From Allobrachymonas denitrificans DSM 15123 (GTDB lineage: Bacteria; Pseudomonadota; Gammaproteobacteria; Burkholderiales; Burkholderiaceae_C), in NCBI RefSeq assembly GCF_900110225.1, contig NZ_FOCW01000002.1:1-64000 (forward strand): 64,000 nt of DNA. Direction: 5' to 3'. Of the stretch, positions 35,462-44,991 are shown piece after piece; the first letter of the stretch is position 1, and each line of letters opens with the position of its first letter. A program made the position numbers and the translations under genes. The notes beneath the pieces were generated by a model that searched no databases, was not told the origin of the DNA, and was given only the letters and a program-made list of their open reading frames with translations.

Positions 35462-35563
35462 GCGCGTTGTCACGGCGGCAACTGCATGGCTCGGCAATGG
35501 CCGTACGGTTGCGCTGTGGCGGTGCGCCACGGCAAGCAGCATGCCGAAGCGCCCATCGCGTCC

Positions 35564-36973
35564 TCAGAACGCCCCGAACATGGTGCCCAGCGTGATCACC
35601 GAAACCAGCGCCAGCATCGGAATGCCCACGGTCACCATCGCCATGTTCAGATAGGCCTGCTTGTGCGTCAGTCCGCAGATGGCGAGCAGGGTGATGACGG
35701 CGCCGGAGTGCGGCAGGGTGTCGAAGCCTCCGGCGGCGATGGTTGCCACGCGGTGCAGAAGTTCCGGTGAAATGCCGGCTTCGGTCGCCATGCGCAGGTA
35801 GTCTGCGCCGAGTGCCTGCAGCGCGATGCTCATGCCGCCCGAACTGGAGCCGGTGATGCCAGCCAGCACGTTCATTGCGACGGCCTCGGAAATCAGCGGA
35901 TTGCCGGGCGAGACGTTCAGCACCGCATCACGGATCAGCGCAAAGCCGGCCATGCTGGCGATGACGGCACCGTACCCCACTTCGGAAGCCGTGTTGAAGA
36001 TGGGCAGCATGGACCCCAGCGTGCCCTTGTTGATGCTGTGTTTCAAATTGGACCAGTGCGACCAGCGCGTCACGATCAGCACCAGCGAAGACACCAGCAG
36101 CGCCACGATGATGGCCCACATGCCGCTTTGTTTGCCGGCATCGACCTTCGGAAAACGTTCGCCCATGAAGCTGAAATCCATGCCCTTGAACACGCCGAAG
36201 GTGAGCAGAGCGTTGATGCCGATCACCAGCACCAGCGGCAACATGGCCAGTGGCAGCGGAATGGAGCGGGCCAGTTCGTTCAGGTCCACGCCTTCGACGG
36301 CGGCCTGCAGCTCCAGGCGTGGATCGTCTTCGCCGTAGCCTTCACCTGCCAGGCGTGCGGCACGGGCGCGGGTGTTGATCCACAGCAGACCAAGCCCAAG
36401 CATGATCAGGCCGGCGATGATGCCCAGGCCGGGAGCTGCAAAGGTGTGCGTGCCGAAGAAGGGGATCGGAATGGCGTTCTGGATGGCGGGCGTGCCTGGC
36501 AGCGCCGTCATGGTGAAGGTGAAGGAGCCCAGTGCAATGGAGGCGGGGATCAGGCGCTTGGGGATGCCGGACTCGCGGAACAGGGATTTGGCGATCGGGT
36601 AGATGGCGAACGCGACCACGAACAGCGAGACGCCGCCATAGGTGAGCACGGCGCAGGCCAGTACCACGGTGGCAATGGCATGGCGGGCACCGAGGCGGCG
36701 CATCAGCCATTGTGCGATGGCGTTGGCGGCACCGGAGTCGGCCATCAGCTGGCCGAACAGGGCGCCCAGCAGAAACAGCGGAAAGAAGTTGAGGATGTAC
36801 CGGCCGAGCGCTCCCATGAAGGTGTCGGTGTAGATCGGGAGCATGAAGCCGATATCCCCGGACAGGAACACGGCCAGTGCAGCCATGAGCGGCGCGAGTA
36901 TCAGTACCGAAATACCGCGGTAGGCGAAGAAGATCAGCAGGACGAGGGAAAGAATGATGGCGAATGTGCTCAC
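35564..36973 (-). CDS. GntP-family permease
   Basis: A 469-residue inner-membrane transporter with about 12 hydrophobic segments, of the gluconate:H+ symporter (GntP) family: A-Y-R-G-I-S-V-L-I-L-A-P near the N-terminus, S-G-A-A-N-A-I-A near 80, T-A-L-P-G-T-P-A-I-Q-N near 153 and A-A-G-G-F-D-T-L-P-H-S-G-A near 420. The start is a GTG at 36973 preceded by AAGGAGA eight bases upstream; an ATG-started longer frame from 37042 has no support. Substrates of the family include gluconate, D-serine and hydroxybutyrate; the sequence does not decide which applies. No dehydrogenase or kinase partner is adjacent. Confidence 0.85.
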   Translation of the reverse strand: MSTFAIILSLVLLIFFAYRGISVLILAPLMAALAVFLSGDIGFMLPIYTDTFMGALGRYILNFFPLFLLGALFGQLMADSGAANAIAQWLMRRLGARHAIATVVLACAVLTYGGVSLFVVAFAIYPIAKSLFRESGIPKRLIPASIALGSFTFTMTALPGTPAIQNAIPIPFFGTHTFAAPGLGIIAGLIMLGLGLLWINTRARAARLAGEGYGEDDPRLELQAAVEGVDLNELARSIPLPLAMLPLVLVIGINALLTFGVFKGMDFSFMGERFPKVDAGKQSGMWAIIVALLVSSLVLIVTRWSHWSNLKHSINKGTLGSMLPIFNTASEVGYGAVIASMAGFALIRDAVLNVSPGNPLISEAVAMNVLAGITGSSSGGMSIALQALGADYLRMATEAGISPELLHRVATIAAGGFDTLPHSGAVITLLAICGLTHKQAYLNMAMVTVGIPMLALVSVITLGTMFGAF

Positions 36974-37313
36974 CGCGAGTGTCTCCTTGGAATGCAGGGC
37001 GCGCTGCAGAAGCAGGCGCGCAGGGCGATGCCGGCACGTCACTTTCAGATGCGTGAAGGCGCGTGCCGTTTGACAAGGGGGCGAGCTTAGCGGTGAACGC
37101 CGGGTGTTTTTATGAATCAGGCGCTGTTCAAATAATGATCAATCCCGATTGGGAAAATTTCAATATTGGAATCTGTCAAAGAACATGATCAAACTTGGCG
37201 GCAGGCGGCAGGCGGCAGGCGGCAGGCGGCAGGCGGCAGGCGGCAGGCGGCAGGCGGCAGGCGGCAGGCGGCAGGCGGCAGGCGGCAGGCGGCAGCGCCA
37301 TGCCTGAAACAGA
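36974..37313. other. 340-base intergenic region between the GntP permease and the ArnT-like gene
   Basis: No gene is seen. Around 37080-37190 it is clearly AT-richer than the surroundings and should hold the permease promoter; a TTGACA on the minus strand (37180-37175) is visible without a convincing -10 partner. The remainder is the heptamer array annotated separately. Confidence 0.6.
37197..37294. repeat. Heptamer tandem array (GGCGGCA)14
   Basis: Fourteen exact, uninterrupted copies of GGCGGCA (98 bases). Read along the minus strand it starts 20 bases after the stop codon (37314) of the ArnT-like gene. The lack of any copy divergence suggests recent expansion or active slippage. Confidence 0.97.
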
Positions 37314-39080
37314 TCAGCCGGGAGCGCAGCCAAGGCGAGCCATCGCCGCTGGCCCTTGCAGCAGCCAGAGGGCATCGTCGCCCTGATGCTCCGGATGTTG
37401 CCAGACAGGCTGCAGCGCGCGCAGGAAGGCGTGGCGCTGCAGGGTCTCCTCGCTGGTATCGCCCCAGATCCAGACACGGCGTTGCTGCAATGTGTGGCAG
37501 AGCCGGTCATCGAGTTCCTGCGGGCGGATGAACAGGGTGGCCTTGCTGGGAATGTCGAAGGCTCCGGCTTCCAGCAATTCCTTGCGCCAGTTGTCATGAC
37601 GGAGCAGCTCCGGGTCGTCCCATGCGCTGACCACCCACATCGGGCGGTCGGTGTCGAGGTAGAAGGGCAGGTCGTACTCGTATTCATCCAGCATGATGAT
37701 CTCGTCGGAGGGCCGCAGCTGTTGCTGCAGCAGGGGCACGGCGCTGCGGGAGGATTCGGGCTGATAGCGTGCAGCCGCTCCGATCCCGACAACGCAGAGC
37801 AAGGCAGCGGAGAGCAAGAAGGTCGGCAGGTGTCGATTTGACAATAATGTCTGTTGCGACTGCGACTGCGACTGCGACTGCGACTGCGACTGCGACTGCG
37901 ACTGCGACTGCGACTGCGACTGCGACTGCGACTGCGACTGCGACTGCGACTGCATTTGCGAAGTTTGCCGCTGGCGACGCGACCGCTCCCAGGCCAGTGC
38001 CCATCCCGTCAGCAGCATCGCCCAGGCCGGCAGCACCGGCAGAATGTACCCTGCCAGCTTTGAACGGGGTAGCGAAAAGAACACCGTGATCACCAGCAGC
38101 CAGACCCAGGCCAGGCGCTGCAACGAGGCAGCCCCGCCCAGCGGTCGGGCAGGAACCAGCAAGGCGCTCCGGTTGGCGGCCGACTGCCAGTGGTGCCATG
38201 CAGTCCGCAATCCCGGAATCAGCCACAGCGACCAGGGCAGCGTCAGTCCGAACAGCACCACCGGATAGAACCAGGCTCCATGCTGGTTGTTGAAGCCCGT
38301 TTCGGCAAAACGCTGAAAGTGCTGGTAGATGAAGAAGTAGTGCAGAAAGCCCGGATAGCGCTGATCCATCAGCACGAACCAGGGCAGGCCCACGGCCAGC
38401 AGCAGAAGCAGGCCGGGCAGCGACAGCAGGCGCCACAGTCCGATCCAGTGGCGTTGCCAGACCAGCCACACAAACAATACAGCTCCCGGCAGCACGATGC
38501 CGATCAGCCCTTTGGCGAGCAGGCCGAGCGCAGCAAGCAGATAGGCCAGCAGGACCCAGGGCTTCCATGGCAGGCCGGCTTTCGCCTGCAGCACGGCATG
38601 CGCGGCGGCAAGAATGGTGCAGCTGATCAGCCCGGCAACCAGCATGTCCAGGTTGGCATACTGCGCGCCTCCGAACAGAAAGGGCATGGTGGCCAGCATG
38701 GCCAGGGTCCAGCCGGCCTGGCGCAAACCGGCATGCCGCAGCAGAAAGAGGTACATGCCCATGCCCATCAGCCAGGCGCCCAGTATCGAGGCCATGCGCG
38801 CCACCCAGGGATCGGCGCCGAACAGCTTGAGCGCAGCGGCGTTGATCCAGTAGAACAGCGGCGGCTTGTGAAAGAAGGGCAGGCCATTGAGCAGCGGCAC
38901 GGCCCAGTTGCCGCTGATGGCCATCTCCAGGGAGATGCTGGCGTAACGCCCTTCGTCCGGCATGGCCAGCGGGCGCCAGGCGGCGGTGCATAGCAGCCAG
39001 GCAGCGAGCAGCAGCGCTGGCCACAGAACAGGATGACGGACCAGCGAATGGCGCCAGAAAGCGGGGGAAAGGAACTGCAT
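37314..39080 (-). CDS. ArnT-like (PMT family) membrane glycosyltransferase
   Basis: A 588-residue protein with about 11 membrane segments, of the lipid-linked-sugar glycosyltransferase family that includes ArnT. The catalytic-loop signature M-P-D-E-G-R-Y-A-S-I near residues 41-50 and F-H-K-P-P-L-F-Y-W near 70 are clear. Between a membrane segment ending near 365 and the next one near 420 lies a Ser-Gln dipeptide repeat (about residues 377-409) encoded by 16 copies of a hexamer. The C-terminal soluble part (about 440-588) is periplasmic-like. The start at 39080 is chosen; an in-frame ATG ten codons upstream is possible. Whether it adds aminoarabinose to lipid A is not shown, as no arn genes are adjacent. 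Confidence 0.83.
   Translation of the reverse strand: MQFLSPAFWRHSLVRHPVLWPALLLAAWLLCTAAWRPLAMPDEGRYASISLEMAISGNWAVPLLNGLPFFHKPPLFYWINAAALKLFGADPWVARMASILGAWLMGMGMYLFLLRHAGLRQAGWTLAMLATMPFLFGGAQYANLDMLVAGLISCTILAAAHAVLQAKAGLPWKPWVLLAYLLAALGLLAKGLIGIVLPGAVLFVWLVWQRHWIGLWRLLSLPGLLLLLAVGLPWFVLMDQRYPGFLHYFFIYQHFQRFAETGFNNQHGAWFYPVVLFGLTLPWSLWLIPGLRTAWHHWQSAANRSALLVPARPLGGAASLQRLAWVWLLVITVFFSLPRSKLAGYILPVLPAWAMLLTGWALAWERSRRQRQTSQMQSQSQSQSQSQSQSQSQSQSQSQSQSQSQSQSQQTLLSNRHLPTFLLSAALLCVVGIGAAARYQPESSRSAVPLLQQQLRPSDEIIMLDEYEYDLPFYLDTDRPMWVVSAWDDPELLRHDNWRKELLEAGAFDIPSKATLFIRPQELDDRLCHTLQQRRVWIWGDTSEETLQRHAFLRALQPVWQHPEHQGDDALWLLQGPAAMARLGCAPG
37855..37950. repeat. In-frame hexamer array (TGCGAC)16 encoding a Ser-Gln repeat
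   Basis: Sixteen exact copies of TGCGAC on the plus strand; on the coding (minus) strand it reads as alternating Ser and Gln codons within the ArnT-like gene. Copy-number changes would keep the reading frame and only change the length of a loop between two membrane segments. Confidence 0.97.
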
Positions 39081-39227
39081 GCAAGGGCACCGGAAAAGCC
39101 TCCGCGCCATGCAGAGACCATCGGCGCATGGTAAGCGCAGGCAAGGGCGGCTGGCTGAGGGATTTCTTAAGACTGCATCGTAGACCCGGGCTGGGGCACA
39201 ATAAGCGCTTGCTGTATTACATTTGCC

Positions 39228-40310
39228 ATGGCCATCCACACTGACAATCTCTCCGCAGCCCCCATGCCCGAGCCGGCGCGCCGCGTGGTGTCGCCGGCGC
39301 CAGCCTCGCCCAACGAGGAGGCGCTGGAGCGTGCCTTGCGCCCCAAGCTGCTGGACGAATATGTGGGCCAGATGAAGGTGCGCGAGCAGCTGGAAATCTT
39401 CATTGGCGCGGCAAAGAAGCGTGGCGAGGCGCTCGACCATGTGCTGCTGTTCGGTCCGCCCGGCCTGGGCAAGACCACGCTCAGCCACATCATCGCGCAC
39501 GAGCTGGGCGTCAACCTGCGCCAGACCAGCGGCCCGGTGCTGGAAAAGCCCAAGGATCTGGCCGCGCTGCTCACCAACCTTGAGCCGAACGACGTGCTGT
39601 TCATCGACGAGATCCACCGCCTGACGCCCGTGGTCGAGGAAATCCTCTACCCCGCGCTGGAGGATTACCAGATCGACATCATGATCGGCGAAGGTCCGGC
39701 GGCTCGTAGCATCAAGCTGGATCTGCAGCCCTTCACGCTGGTGGGCGCCACCACGCGCGCCGGCATGCTCACCAATCCGCTGCGCGACCGCTTCGGCATC
39801 GTGTCGCGGCTCGAGTTCTATACGCCCGAGGAGCTGGCCAGCATCGTGCGTCGCAGTGCCGGCCTGTTGGGTGCGCCGGCCGATCCGGAGGGTGCCTTCG
39901 AGATCGCCCGCCGTAGCCGCGGCACGCCGCGTATCGCCAACCGCCTGCTGCGCCGCGTGCGCGACTATGCCGATGTGAAGGGCGACGGCCGCATCACGCT
40001 GGACATGGCGCAGCGCGCGCTTTCCATGCTGGATGTCGATCCGCAGGGCTTCGACGTGATGGACCGCAAGCTGCTCGAAGCCGTGGTGCACCGTTTCGAT
40101 GGCGGCCCGGTGGGGCTGGACAACATCGCCGCCAGCATCGGCGAGGAACGCGACACCATCGAGGACGTGATCGAGCCTTATCTGATCCAGCAGGGCTTTC
40201 TGCAGCGCACGCCGCGCGGGCGCATTGCCACCATGGCGGCGTACCGGCATCTGGGGGTGGCGGCGCCGCAGGCCGCAGAGGGGTTGTTTCCTGCGGGTGA
40301 GGCGGGCTGA
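39228..40310 (+). CDS. ruvB: Holliday junction branch migration ATPase RuvB
   Basis: RuvB is the AAA+ motor that drives branch migration with RuvA. The 360-residue protein has Walker A G-P-P-G-L-G-K-T at about 76-83, Walker [10 protein letters not shown] near 124-132, the sensor motif G-A-T-T-R-A-G near 174-180 and the winged-helix DNA-binding C-terminus ([19 protein letters not shown]). The first 25 residues are a non-conserved leader. A strong terminator follows, so it appears to be transcribed alone. Confidence 0.96.
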   Translation: MAIHTDNLSAAPMPEPARRVVSPAPASPNEEALERALRPKLLDEYVGQMKVREQLEIFIGAAKKRGEALDHVLLFGPPGLGKTTLSHIIAHELGVNLRQTSGPVLEKPKDLAALLTNLEPNDVLFIDEIHRLTPVVEEILYPALEDYQIDIMIGEGPAARSIKLDLQPFTLVGATTRAGMLTNPLRDRFGIVSRLEFYTPEELASIVRRSAGLLGAPADPEGAFEIARRSRGTPRIANRLLRRVRDYADVKGDGRITLDMAQRALSMLDVDPQGFDVMDRKLLEAVVHRFDGGPVGLDNIAASIGEERDTIEDVIEPYLIQQGFLQRTPRGRIATMAAYRHLGVAAPQAAEGLFPAGEAG

Positions 40311-40317
40311 GAGCGCC

Positions 40318-40381
40318 GCGATCGCTGTGCCAAGTCTGCAACCCGCACATGCGGGGGCAGCTCGCGATCGCCGTTTTTTTT
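40318..40381 (+). terminator. Intrinsic terminator of ruvB
   Basis: GCGATCGC at 40318-40325 pairs with the second GCGATCGC at 40364-40371, enclosing a smaller CCCGCACATGCGGG hairpin, and is followed by CG and a run of eight T. The stem sequence is itself palindromic. Confidence 0.75.
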
Positions 40382-40571
40382 CCTTTACGAAAAGCTTGCC
40401 ACGGCCACTCGCAGCTGAAGGGCGCGATCGTTCTGATTGACCCACCGGGAGTCCCTGACGCAACGTCCATATTCTGGAGGGCGCGAACAGCGGGCTTGCG
40501 ACTTCCGTTCTCCTCCTACAGCTGGTCGCGCCCGGGCTTTCCATAATGGATTGCCAACAGGGAGAGACCAG

Positions 40572-41261
40572 ATGAAATACCGCAGCTACAAGGAAGCCAT
40601 CGAAAAACGCGCCAGGACCGACGGCCTGATGCAGTACGTGTTCCAGCAGATGGCCGCGTTCAACGACGGCAAGGAAATCGACCTCGATTTTCTGAGCCGT
40701 TCCGATGTGGGGGCCTTCTGCCAGGCTTTGGGTTTTGACGCCGACCGCAACTGGGCCAGACTGACGCTGGATCAGATCGCACCGCCTGACAAGCTCGGTC
40801 CCAACGTGGTGCCTGCCAAGGAAAGCGCGCTGGTGCTGCATGCCCTCAAGGTGGCGATCCAGAAGGAGTGGCTGCTGCCGCGCGAAGGCAGGGAGCCGCA
40901 GCTTGATGTGCTCAACGATTTTCTTCCTGCTCCCGGCCGCTTCCAGAAGAAGAAAACGCTGGGCCACGGCTGGGAGTTCCAGTATGCGCTGGCGGTGGAA
41001 CTGGAACATGGCCGCACGCGTGGCGCCAACGTGAGCAACAACCATCCGCTGCTCACCGGCATGGTGGTGCTGGCGCATCTGGCTGAAGATCGTCTCTACT
41101 ATGCGCGTCTCTGGGTGATGGAAAGCGAAGGCGAACTGTTCAACCTGCAGCTGGAAAAGGCCAAGCCCACCGAGATTTTCGACAAGATGGAGGAGCTGGG
41201 CCATGCCCGCGAACATCTGCAGGCACGCATGGCCGAGAAGCTCGCCATCGCGAGGGCTTGA
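40572..41261 (+). CDS. Hypothetical cytoplasmic protein
   Basis: A 229-residue protein without a signal peptide or membrane segments. No family is recognised. It begins MKYRSYKEAIEKRARTDG and is rich in charged residues, with a C-terminal predicted helix (E-I-F-D-K-M-E-E-L-G-H-A-R-E-H-L). A GGGAGAG ribosome-binding site precedes the ATG. Codon use and GC content equal those of flanking core genes, so it looks native. Its stop codon overlaps the -35 box of the ahcY promoter. Confidence 0.75.
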   Translation: MKYRSYKEAIEKRARTDGLMQYVFQQMAAFNDGKEIDLDFLSRSDVGAFCQALGFDADRNWARLTLDQIAPPDKLGPNVVPAKESALVLHALKVAIQKEWLLPREGREPQLDVLNDFLPAPGRFQKKKTLGHGWEFQYALAVELEHGRTRGANVSNNHPLLTGMVVLAHLAEDRLYYARLWVMESEGELFNLQLEKAKPTEIFDKMEELGHAREHLQARMAEKLAIARA

Positions 41262-41287
41262 GGCACGCGCCCTGTCTCCCGTATAAT
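41258..41287 (+). promoter_or_regulatory. Promoter of the ahcY riboswitch transcript
   Basis: TTGAGG (-35) and a perfect TATAAT (-10) with an 18-base spacer. Transcription would begin around 41294, just before the SAH aptamer. The -35 box overlaps the stop codon of the preceding gene. Confidence 0.75.
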
Positions 41288-41297
41288 CCCGTCCATT

Positions 41298-41370
41298 CCC
41301 AAGGAGCGTTGCACCGCCATGCGCAAGGCATGGCGTCAGGCTTGGGCACCATTGCAACGACGCTCACCCC
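41298..41370 (+). promoter_or_regulatory. S-adenosylhomocysteine (SAH) riboswitch
   Basis: Directly upstream of ahcY the aptamer shows the class features: AAGGAGCGTTGC at the 5' side, a hairpin CCATGCGCAAGGCATGG, the conserved CAGGCTTGG segment, and GCAACGACGCTCACC at the 3' side. The long P1 stem pairs GAGCGTTGC (41304-41312) with GCAACGACGCTC (41354-41365). The SAH riboswitch class is known from ahcY leaders in Betaproteobacteria and turns the gene on when the toxic methylation by-product accumulates. Confidence 0.9.
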
Positions 41371-41399
41371 ACAATTTCCGGTGCGGTGAGCTTTTTTTT
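41362..41399 (+). terminator. Riboswitch-controlled terminator before ahcY
   Basis: GCTCACC (41362-41368) pairs with GGTGAGC (41385-41391), followed by eight T. The 5' arm re-uses bases of the aptamer P1 stem, so ligand-stabilised P1 and the terminator exclude each other: bound SAH should give read-through. Confidence 0.85.
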
Positions 41400-41443
41400 G
41401 TCCCGTCACCGGTTTTTACAGATCCTTCCTTGGAGCAAAACCG

Positions 41444-42880
<1,437 letters not shown>

Positions 42881-42918
42881 TGGTGCAGCCATCACTGTCT
42901 TGACTGTCTGAAGCCGCC

Positions 42919-43191
42919 ATGTCTCCAGCCCTGGGTCCTTCCGTGTTCCCCGATGCCGAGCGCGAACGCCTGCTCGCCCTGAAAGGGGTGGGGCCGGCTG
43001 TGCTGCTGCGTCTGGAACAGACCGGCCATGCGCCGCTGGCGGCGCTGGTTGGGGCTGACCCGGTGGAGATCGTGGCCGAGATTGCGGACCTGATGCGCTC
43101 TTCATGCTGGAAAAACAACCCGCATGCGATCCGCGCCATCGGTTCGGCGATCGACCTGGCCAACCTGCAGCATGAAGAGGGGCAGGCCTGA
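42919..43191 (+). CDS. Small helix-hairpin-helix protein
   Basis: A 90-residue basic-neutral protein with an HhH-like motif L-L-A-L-K-G-V-G-P-A-V-L-L-R-L-E near residues 18-33, suggesting nucleic-acid binding; a single cysteine lies in S-S-C-W-K-N-N-P-H. No firm family assignment. It lies 38 bases after ahcY and its stop codon overlaps the start of the TlyA gene (TGATG), so it is likely co-translated with an RNA methyltransferase. Confidence 0.75.
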   Translation: MSPALGPSVFPDAERERLLALKGVGPAVLLRLEQTGHAPLAALVGADPVEIVAEIADLMRSSCWKNNPHAIRAIGSAIDLANLQHEEGQA

Positions 43192-43940
43192 TGCGCGCCG
43201 ACCAGTTGCTGGTGGAACGCCAGCTGGCCAGCAGCCGCAGCCAGGCGCAGCGCCTGATTGCCGCCGGGGTGCAGTGGCGTCTGCAAGGTGCTGCCTGGCA
43301 GCCGGTGCGCAAGAATGGGGACGAGCTGCCGCCGAACGCCGAGCTGCAACTGCAGGACGAAGCCGAGGCACGCTACGTCTCGCGTGGCGGCCTCAAGCTG
43401 GAAGGCGCGCTCGAGCTAGTGGGACTGGATGTGACCGGCCTGCGCTGCCTCGATGTGGGGCAGTCCACCGGCGGCTTCACCGATTGCCTGCTGCAGCACG
43501 GTGCTGCGCAGGTGACGGGGCTGGATGTTGGCCAGGGCCAGCTGCATCCGCAGCTGCGTGCCGATGCGCGCGTGACGGCACACGAGAAGGTGAATGCGCG
43601 GGATCCCGAAGCGCTGGCCGCTGTCCTCAAGGAAGCCTTCGACCTGCTGGTCGGTGACTTGTCGTTCATCTCGCAGACCCTGGTGCTGCCTGCCGTGCTG
43701 GCCTGGCTCAAGCCGGGCGGGCAGTTGCTGATGCTGGTCAAGCCGCAGTTCGAACTGCAGCCAGCCCAAATGGGCAAGGGCGGCATCGTGCGCGATCCGG
43801 CGCTGTACGCCGAGGTGGAGCAGCGCCTGCGCCAATGCTGCGCCGACCAGCAGGTCGAGGTGCTGCACTGGCTCGACAGCCCGATTGCCGGCGGCGATGG
43901 CAACCGCGAATTCTTTATCCACGGCCGCAAGGCCGGATGA
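43191..43940 (+). CDS. TlyA family rRNA methyltransferase/putative hemolysin
   Basis: A 249-residue protein with an N-terminal S4 RNA-binding domain (R-A-D-Q-L-L-V-E-R at 2-10) and an FtsJ-type Rossmann methyltransferase domain (C-L-D-V-G-Q-S-T-G-G-F-T near 86-97). Candidate catalytic residues are Lys in R-G-G-L-K, Asp in V-G-D-L-S-F and Lys in L-V-K-P-Q-F-E. TlyA proteins 2'-O-methylate rRNA in Mycobacterium; hemolysin is a historic name. It is placed between ahcY and metF, fitting a group of SAM-related genes. Confidence 0.88.
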   Translation: MRADQLLVERQLASSRSQAQRLIAAGVQWRLQGAAWQPVRKNGDELPPNAELQLQDEAEARYVSRGGLKLEGALELVGLDVTGLRCLDVGQSTGGFTDCLLQHGAAQVTGLDVGQGQLHPQLRADARVTAHEKVNARDPEALAAVLKEAFDLLVGDLSFISQTLVLPAVLAWLKPGGQLLMLVKPQFELQPAQMGKGGIVRDPALYAEVEQRLRQCCADQQVEVLHWLDSPIAGGDGNREFFIHGRKAG

Positions 43941-43971
43941 ACAACCCATTTTTTGTAAAGGGACTGACGCC

Positions 43972-44826
43972 ATGACCGCGCCATCCATCAGCTTTGAATT
44001 CTTCCCCCCCAAGACACCCGAAGGCGCAGAGAAACTGCGCACGGTGCGCCAGAAACTCTATGCCTGCAAGCCCGAGTTCTGCTCGGTCACCTACGGTGCC
44101 GGCGGTTCCACCCAGAAGGGTACCTTCGACACCGTGCAGGAAATCCTGCAGGAAGGCATGGAGGCCGCCAGCCACTTCTCCTGCGTGGGCGCTACCCAGG
44201 CCAGTGTGCGCGAGCAACTGGAAACGCTGCGCCAGATGGGCGTGAAGCGCCTGGTCGCCCTGCGCGGCGATCTGCCCAGCGGCCACGGCCTGGGCGGCGA
44301 GTTCATGCACGCCAGCGATCTGGTCAGCTTCATCCGCGTGGAAACCGGTGACTACTTCCATATCGAAGTCGCTGCCTACCCCGAAGTGCACCCGCAGGCC
44401 CGCAGCCCCGAGGCCGACCTGCGCGCGCTCAAGGCCAAGGTCGATGCCGGCGCCAACGGCGTGATCACGCAGTATTTCTTCAATGCGGACGCCTACTTCC
44501 GTCTGGTGGACGATGCCGCCACGCTGGGCGTGAGCGCTCCCATCGTGCCTGGCATCATGCCCATCACCAGCAGCAGTCAGCTGATCCGCTTCTCCGACGC
44601 CTGCGGCGCCGAGATCCCGCGCTGGATCCGTCTGCGCCTGCAGTCCTACGGCGATGACGTAGACAGCATCAAGGCCTTCGGTCACGAAGTGGTGGCAGAC
44701 CTGTGCGAACGCCTGGTGGAAGGCGGTGCCCCGGCACTGCACTTCTACACCATGAACCAGGCCGCCCCGACGCTGGCCCTGTGCGAGCGCCTGGGCCTGA
44801 ACGTGGCAGAGCCCGCAGTCGCTTGA
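43972..44826 (+). CDS. metF: 5,10-methylenetetrahydrofolate reductase
   Basis: A flavoenzyme that makes 5-methyl-THF for methionine synthesis. The 284-residue TIM barrel starts MTAPSISFEFFPPKTPEG, with the catalytic Glu in the S-F-E-F-F-P-P-K motif, F-S-V-T-Y-G-A-G-G-S-T near 41-49 and the conserved T-Q-Y-F-F-N near 165. The start at 43972 (AAAGGGA upstream) is preferred over an in-frame one at 43885 inside the preceding gene. Together with ahcY it closes the activated methyl cycle. A strong hairpin follows. Confidence 0.95.
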   Translation: MTAPSISFEFFPPKTPEGAEKLRTVRQKLYACKPEFCSVTYGAGGSTQKGTFDTVQEILQEGMEAASHFSCVGATQASVREQLETLRQMGVKRLVALRGDLPSGHGLGGEFMHASDLVSFIRVETGDYFHIEVAAYPEVHPQARSPEADLRALKAKVDAGANGVITQYFFNADAYFRLVDDAATLGVSAPIVPGIMPITSSSQLIRFSDACGAEIPRWIRLRLQSYGDDVDSIKAFGHEVVADLCERLVEGGAPALHFYTMNQAAPTLALCERLGLNVAEPAVA

Positions 44827-44844
44827 ACCTGACACGGAAAATAG

Positions 44845-44876
44845 CAAGGCCCCGACTCTCGCGAATCGGGGCCTTG
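44845..44876. terminator. Terminator between convergent metF and DUF808 genes
   Basis: A perfect 11-base inverted repeat, CAAGGCCCCGA (44845-44855) with TCGGGGCCTTG (44866-44876), followed by TCATTT on the plus strand. It could work in both directions. Confidence 0.7.
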
Positions 44877-44991
44877 TCATTTGGTGGCCACCCTTGTGGC
44901 AGGGATTCAGTGCATGTCGCGCATCACGCTTGCCTCGTACTGTGCCGTAAAGGGCTGATCGCAGCAGGGCAGAGTCGCGTGGCTCACAGCA

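Noticed and set aside
37314-41357. A 1347-codon open frame on the minus strand
   Set aside because: Only its downstream part (to 39080) is the ArnT-like gene. The remainder lies antisense to ruvB and the 40572 gene and arises from GC-rich codon bias.
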